Below, in pieces: positions 60,484 to 64,000 of a DNA stretch of 64,000 nt; the stretch's first letter is position 1; each line of letters starts with the position of its first letter. The notes beneath the pieces are model-generated. The model was not told where the DNA came from. It made no database searches and saw only the letters and a list, made by a program, of their open reading frames with translations. A program made the position numbers and the translations under genes. The DNA comes from Nostoc sp. NIES-4103 (GTDB taxonomy: Bacteria > Cyanobacteriota > Cyanobacteriia > Cyanobacteriales > Nostocaceae): NCBI RefSeq assembly GCF_002368335.1, contig NZ_AP018288.1:5901091-5965090 (forward strand). The letters are read 5' to 3'.

Positions 60484-61479
60484 TTATCCGCCACCGCAGC
60501 CCCCACAGCCACCACAGCCACCACCACCACAGCCGCCACCACCGTCACCGCCACCGCAAGAACTACCCCCACCACAGGAACTAACATCACCACTATAACT
60601 GGTACTAGCGTTTGCTGCTGCCACATGGAACATCTTCTCAAACTCAGCATAGGGGCTAGCTGCTAATATCCAGACACCAAATACAGCTAAAGGCAATAAT
60701 ATATCAGAGTCCGTTGAATTTGGTGTAACAGTTGAAACCTGTTTCTTGAGTCCTTCAAATGTTTGCTGTAGTCGCTGCAAATAAGCTTTTCCCCGTTGGC
60801 TAAGTCGTGGTGTCTGGCAAACAGATACAAGAATAAACTGTGAGAAGATGCCCATGATTACAAGAAACATCACATTGCTATGCCCAGTCGCTAGGGCTGC
60901 TATCAGTTTGTAACCACCCAAGCCTAAAATTATCAATGTTCCTATGAAACAAAGACGTTTCACAAATTGTTTGCTTGTGTTTGGGAATAATAATTGCTCA
61001 TTTTCGAGTCGTTGTTCATAAACAGTACAATGCTGCTTTACCTTACCAGGTAACGACGACTGGAATATTTCACTAGCCTTGCGTGAGTACAAAAAGTGAC
61101 TCAATACCTCGCGTTCTATTGATGTTAGAGTGTTCACATCAGGACGACTAAGTGGTTGTTTGAGGTTTTTCCCATCAATTTCTAAGTAACCACGCTGAAT
61201 TAAATCAAAGACGATAAGCCGCGTAACCTCATTTTCTCCGCCGCGTAAATAAGCAATTTCATAAGGATCAGGGTTGCTAGGAACTGATGGTAATGGTAGT
61301 TTTGCTGTCGAATCACGCTGTACACCCCATCCACAAACCACCAAAGTGACAACGATCACAAAACCATAAAACAGCAAAAACAAAGGCCCATACATGTTAG
61401 CAATTGGGTTAGCAATTGGGTTACTGATAACCACAACCAGCAACATCGTCAAGATACCAAGTAGTAACTTATCCATCAC
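60484..61479 (-). CDS. TIGR04222-type membrane protein, second paralog
   Basis: This 331-aa protein parallels the one at 59294: the same membrane layout (LFLLFYGFVIVVTLVVCGWG near residue 35; two helices around 175-220), the shared DPYEIAYLRGGENEVTRLIVFDLIQRGYLEI segment, and LSQRGKAYLQRLQQTFEGLKKQ. Its tail is shorter and has six Cys: SSCGGGSSCGGGDGGGGC, then GGGGCGGCGGCGGG. Compared with the other paralog the Ser-spaced Cys block is missing. A GTG at 61479 and the ATG at 61476 are both possible starts; AAGGAA lies upstream. It is 137 bp upstream of the second paralog on the same strand, so all four genes may form one transcript. Function unknown. Confidence 0.85.
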   Translation of the reverse strand: MMDKLLLGILTMLLVVVISNPIANPIANMYGPLFLLFYGFVIVVTLVVCGWGVQRDSTAKLPLPSVPSNPDPYEIAYLRGGENEVTRLIVFDLIQRGYLEIDGKNLKQPLSRPDVNTLTSIEREVLSHFLYSRKASEIFQSSLPGKVKQHCTVYEQRLENEQLLFPNTSKQFVKRLCFIGTLIILGLGGYKLIAALATGHSNVMFLVIMGIFSQFILVSVCQTPRLSQRGKAYLQRLQQTFEGLKKQVSTVTPNSTDSDILLPLAVFGVWILAASPYAEFEKMFHVAAANASTSYSGDVSSCGGGSSCGGGDGGGGCGGGGCGGCGGCGGG

Positions 61480-62097
61480 TTTATGTTCCTTTTCAGTTTT
61501 GGATGGGTTTCCCTAGTAACTTGCTACAATAACAACTTCAGCCTTTTCGGAAAACTCTTGCTTAAAAGTACTAGAATTTCGCAAACAATACATCAAACCC
61601 TTATTTTAAGGTAGCGAGAATTCATGAATTGCAGCTACAGCAATAGTAATATTATGCACGGCAAAATAATTATAATTTCCGTTTGACTCCTCCCTAACCC
61701 TCCCCTTAGCAAGGGGAGGATGCCGTAAGGCGGGTGGGGTAATTTTATTATGGATAATTACGCGGATTTCATATAAATTACTTGTGAACATCTTCTCTGT
61801 TTTCTTTGTTCGTGTACTTTGCGTAATCGCCCGTGGTAACAGCTTCGTCGAACGCGTTTCACTTTAATTATTTTTTGTTAAGAATCTATTGACACAACAA
61901 AGCTAAAATACTTCATTAATAAACCACAGAGGTACAGAAGAGGGCGCAGCCGCCTAAATTACTGGTTTCCCAATACCACACTGAAGAACCACTGACCACT
62001 GACTACTAACAACTGACACTGAAAAACTTCATAAGACAGAGAATGGCCGATATACTTAGACCATAAAAAATTACACGTTTTTCATTTTTTTGAATCT
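61480..62097. other. Intergenic region between divergent loci
   Basis: About 620 bp with no convincing gene. A C-rich/G-rich hairpin (CCCTCCCCTTAGCAAGGGGAGG, about 61697-61718) belongs to the small repeat class common here. TGACCACTGACTACTAACAACTGAC units lie near 61990-62020. Promoters for both divergent genes are expected here. Confidence 0.55.
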
Positions 62098-63336
62098 ATG
62101 CGAGTCCTGTTTCTGCATTCCAACTTTCCAGCGCAGTATCGCCATATCGCTATAGCTCTTGCTCAAGACCCCAGAAATCAAGTAGTCTTTGGTACGAAAA
62201 ATCAAGATGTAAATATACCTGGTATTCATAAAGCAATTTTTGAGCCTAACCGCGAACCCCATTCCACAACCCATCATTATGTTCGTAGCCTAGAAAGTGC
62301 AGTTTTGCATGGGCAAGCTGTGTTTAAATTATGTGACCAGCTTAAACAAAAAGGCTTTGTACCTGATATAATCTGCGGTCATTCTGGTTGGGGGCCGACC
62401 TTATATATTAAAGATGCATTTCCAGACAAACCACTCTTGTGTTATTTTGAATGGTTTTATCATGCTCGTGGCTCAGATTCAGATTTTGACCCAAACGATC
62501 CATTGAGTGTTGATGATTTAGCACGTATTCGTACAAAAAACGCACCGATATTACTAGATTTGTACACATGCGATCGCGGTTTATCACCAACACATTGGCA
62601 AAAAGCCCAGTTTCCCCAAGAATTCCATAATAAAATTTCTGTGCTGCATGATGGAGTAGATACAGAATACTTCAAACCCAAGCCAGGAGCCAAACTAGTA
62701 TTGCCCAACCTAGATTTATCTGGAGTTGATGAAATCGTCACTTATGTGGGGCGGGGAATGGAACCTTATCGTGGTTTCCCCCAGTTTATCGAAAGCATTG
62801 CTTACATCCAAGAGCGAAGACCAAATTGTCATGTAGTCATCGTTGGTTCAGATAGAGTTTGCTACGGTAAATCTTTACCAAACGGTCTTACCTATAAAGA
62901 ATTGATGCTCAAAAAAGTGCCACTCGATTTATCACGAGTTCACTTTACTGGCTCATTACCCTATGGACAGTATCTACAAGTAATTCAAGCATCATCAGTA
63001 CATGTTTATTTAACCCGACCATTTGTACTTTCTTGGTCAATGATTGAGGCCATGTCCACAGGCTGCTTAGTACTGGGTTCTGATACAGCACCAGTCCGTG
63101 AAGTTATCGAAGATGGGAAAAACGGTTTATTAGTTGATTTCTTCTCCCCTCAAAAGATAGCAGAACGAGTTGATGAAGTCTTCAATCATCCCACACGCAT
63201 GGCAGAACTGCGAGAGAACGCCAGAAAAACTGCCCTAGAACGCTACGCTTTAGCTAACTTACTACCCCAACACATTCAACTTATTAGAGATGTTGCCAGT
63301 AAGGGATCTAAACCCTCCATGCCTTATATTCAATAG
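62098..63336 (+). CDS. GT4 family glycosyltransferase
   Basis: This 412-aa cytoplasmic or membrane-associated enzyme should transfer a sugar from a nucleotide sugar in surface polysaccharide or glycolipid assembly. The N-terminal Rossmann domain starts MRVLFLHSNFPAQYRHIAIA and includes the acceptor-side HSGWGPTLYIKDAFPD. The C-terminal donor-binding domain has TYVGRGMEPYRGFPQFI (about residues 220-236), VIVGSDRVCYGK, HFTGSLPYGQYLQVI and the GT4 E-x7-E-like motif SWSMIEAMSTGCLVLGSDTAPVREVIEDGKNGLL. The last Glu motif and the loop are typical. The donor sugar is unknown. It is a single gene with unrelated neighbours. Confidence 0.9.
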   Translation: MRVLFLHSNFPAQYRHIAIALAQDPRNQVVFGTKNQDVNIPGIHKAIFEPNREPHSTTHHYVRSLESAVLHGQAVFKLCDQLKQKGFVPDIICGHSGWGPTLYIKDAFPDKPLLCYFEWFYHARGSDSDFDPNDPLSVDDLARIRTKNAPILLDLYTCDRGLSPTHWQKAQFPQEFHNKISVLHDGVDTEYFKPKPGAKLVLPNLDLSGVDEIVTYVGRGMEPYRGFPQFIESIAYIQERRPNCHVVIVGSDRVCYGKSLPNGLTYKELMLKKVPLDLSRVHFTGSLPYGQYLQVIQASSVHVYLTRPFVLSWSMIEAMSTGCLVLGSDTAPVREVIEDGKNGLLVDFFSPQKIAERVDEVFNHPTRMAELRENARKTALERYALANLLPQHIQLIRDVASKGSKPSMPYIQ

Positions 63337-63786
63337 AATTGAATTGGTGCGATACCATTTTGGATTTTAGATTTTGGATTTTGGATTGAGATTCATGTTT
63401 AGTTCTGGGATTTTCCCCTAATTGACTCATATGAAATCTCAATCTTTCTCTCTGGGCAACTGACACTTTCTTCAAGTCGGCAGAGCCTTTCTGTGCGGCT
63501 GGCTCTTCAGTACTCAGCACTTTACTATATTTCAGAAAACCTCGACAATAACAAATAATCATATAATGATTATGTAATCAGCTTGATGTTTGGCAGGAAA
63601 AAGCGAGGGCAAAATCCCTGGAGTCCCGCCAAAATCCCCATAACCTTGATAAATCAATAATTAAAGCGTTTCAACATTTAGGGTAACTGCAACTATTTTG
63701 CAATAAGAGCGGCTGAAAACAATCAAAATTTCTTCCCCGCCAAAAACCCTAACAGAAAGCTTGCTCAGTAACAGTCTCAGAGGGCA
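63337..63786. promoter_or_regulatory. Region upstream of the CRISPR repeats, probable leader
   Basis: The first 50 bp contain TTTTGGATTTTAGATTTTGG repeats. From about 63590 the sequence holds two related segments, GGAGTCCCGCCAAAATCCCC and CCCCGCCAAAAACCCTAAC, separated by AT-rich DNA that ends at the first CRISPR repeat. CCCGCCAAAA-type segments occur near cyanobacterial arrays, so this may be the leader. No gene is seen. Confidence 0.5.
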
Positions 63787-63897
63787 GTTTCAACTTTGTA
63801 CTACCCCGCAAGGGGATTGAAACTCCTCTAAAATTTGCCAACAAGAAGCTTCCGTTTGACGTTTCAACTTTCTACTACCCCGCAAGGGGATTGAAAC
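63787..63897 (+). CRISPR. Two-repeat CRISPR locus
   Basis: Two 37-nt repeats at 63787-63823 and 63861-63897 differ at one position (TTG versus TTC after CAACT). Each starts GTTTCAACTTT, contains CTACCCCGCAAGGGG and ends ATTGAAAC. One 37-nt spacer lies between (63824-63860). No further repeat occurs in the 103 bp left in the window. The repeat sequence matches the GTTTC...GAAAC class of cyanobacterial type I or III arrays, and the ATTGAAAC end sets the + orientation. No cas gene is in this window. It may be a mini-array, an orphan array or a decaying one. Confidence 0.88.
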
Positions 63898-64000
63898 CTA
63901 TAGAGAAAAACGTCCTTTTATTGAGCGTTATAGCTGAAGAACTTGCCAGTATAATAGCGTGGATATTATTTAAAAAAATACGCCGAACTTCTTCCTCTGC

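Noticed and set aside
57883..61479. Methanobactin biosynthesis operon
   Set aside because: No methanobactin-type short precursor, no MbnC sequence match and no TonB receptor or exporter in the operon; only the enzyme superfamily is shared.
63898..64000. A third CRISPR repeat
   Set aside because: The position expected after one more spacer (near 63935) reads GCTGAAGAACTTGCC, with no repeat similarity.
1..64000. tRNA, rRNA, tmRNA or other structured RNA genes
   Set aside because: I looked for TTCGA-type T-loops with CCA-like ends and long conserved rRNA words on both strands and found none that I could support.

Overview
The window is chromosomal DNA from a filamentous, probably heterocyst-forming cyanobacterium of the Nostoc/Anabaena type. 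The evidence is: many GCGATCGC (HIP1-type) palindromes; an arginine dihydrolase/ornithine cyclodeaminase (AgrE/ArgZ), a thioredoxin reductase-thioredoxin fusion (NTRC), cytochrome c6 and PxcA, all typical cyanobacterial proteins; and abundant short tandem heptamer repeats and small palindromic mobile repeats of the kind found in Nostocales. No rRNA or tRNA gene was recognised.

Layout. 0-9.2 kb: Nudix hydrolase, a complete DDE insertion sequence with a 6-bp target duplication, a 303-bp MITE, a methyltransferase, a 1.4-kb repeat-filled gap, agrE, a decayed TnpB element with both hairpin ends, and a DUF2085 membrane protein. 9.3-12.2 kb: two paralogous AT-rich glycosyltransferase-like genes separated by MITEs. 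12.3-24.5 kb: housekeeping genes (amidase, CTP synthase, ROK kinase, ABC permease, four-helix-bundle protein, NTRC), then a type IV pilin-like gene followed by a TPR/GT41 glycosyltransferase. 25-40 kb: a phytochrome-like receiver/GAF histidine kinase, an acidic 55-aa peptide, truB, a TonB-dependent receptor, a double-glycine-leader peptide, a TPR protein, cytochrome c6, a GNAT acetyltransferase, an RpoD-family sigma factor and priA. 40.8-47.3 kb: a minus-strand cluster of pxcA, two paralogous membrane proteins of unknown N-terminal domain (one fused to a PstS-like domain), a P-loop GTPase and a PsiE-like protein. 48.7-57.8 kb: a cyclase-family hydrolase, a decayed second pxcA, a 14-repeat TPR protein, the stub of a Ser/Thr kinase, a GT2-TPR protein, a MASE1 hybrid kinase and galU. 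57.9-61.5 kb: a coupled operon of two TIGR04222-type membrane proteins with Cys/Gly-rich tails, a DUF692 enzyme and a small partner. 62.1-64 kb: a GT4 glycosyltransferase and a two-repeat CRISPR locus with a leader-like upstream region.

Two loci look most like undescribed systems. The first is the DUF692 operon (57883-61479): DUF692 proteins are multinuclear iron oxidases that modify Cys residues in ribosomal peptides, and here the obvious candidate substrates are Cys-rich tails fused to membrane proteins, one of which is translationally coupled to the enzyme. The second is the GTPase cluster (40849-45946), where a membrane-anchored GTPase overlaps by 4 bp a protein whose N-terminal domain recurs, fused to a phosphate-binding-protein-like domain, two genes downstream.

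The other strong theme is mobile repeats. At least five families of non-autonomous elements can be defined here with ends or target duplications. Some have truncated genes (Ser/Thr kinase, a second pxcA, a small cyanobacterial ORF). Others sit in frame inside essential or regulatory genes (priA and a histidine kinase carry the same palindromic module in opposite orientations).
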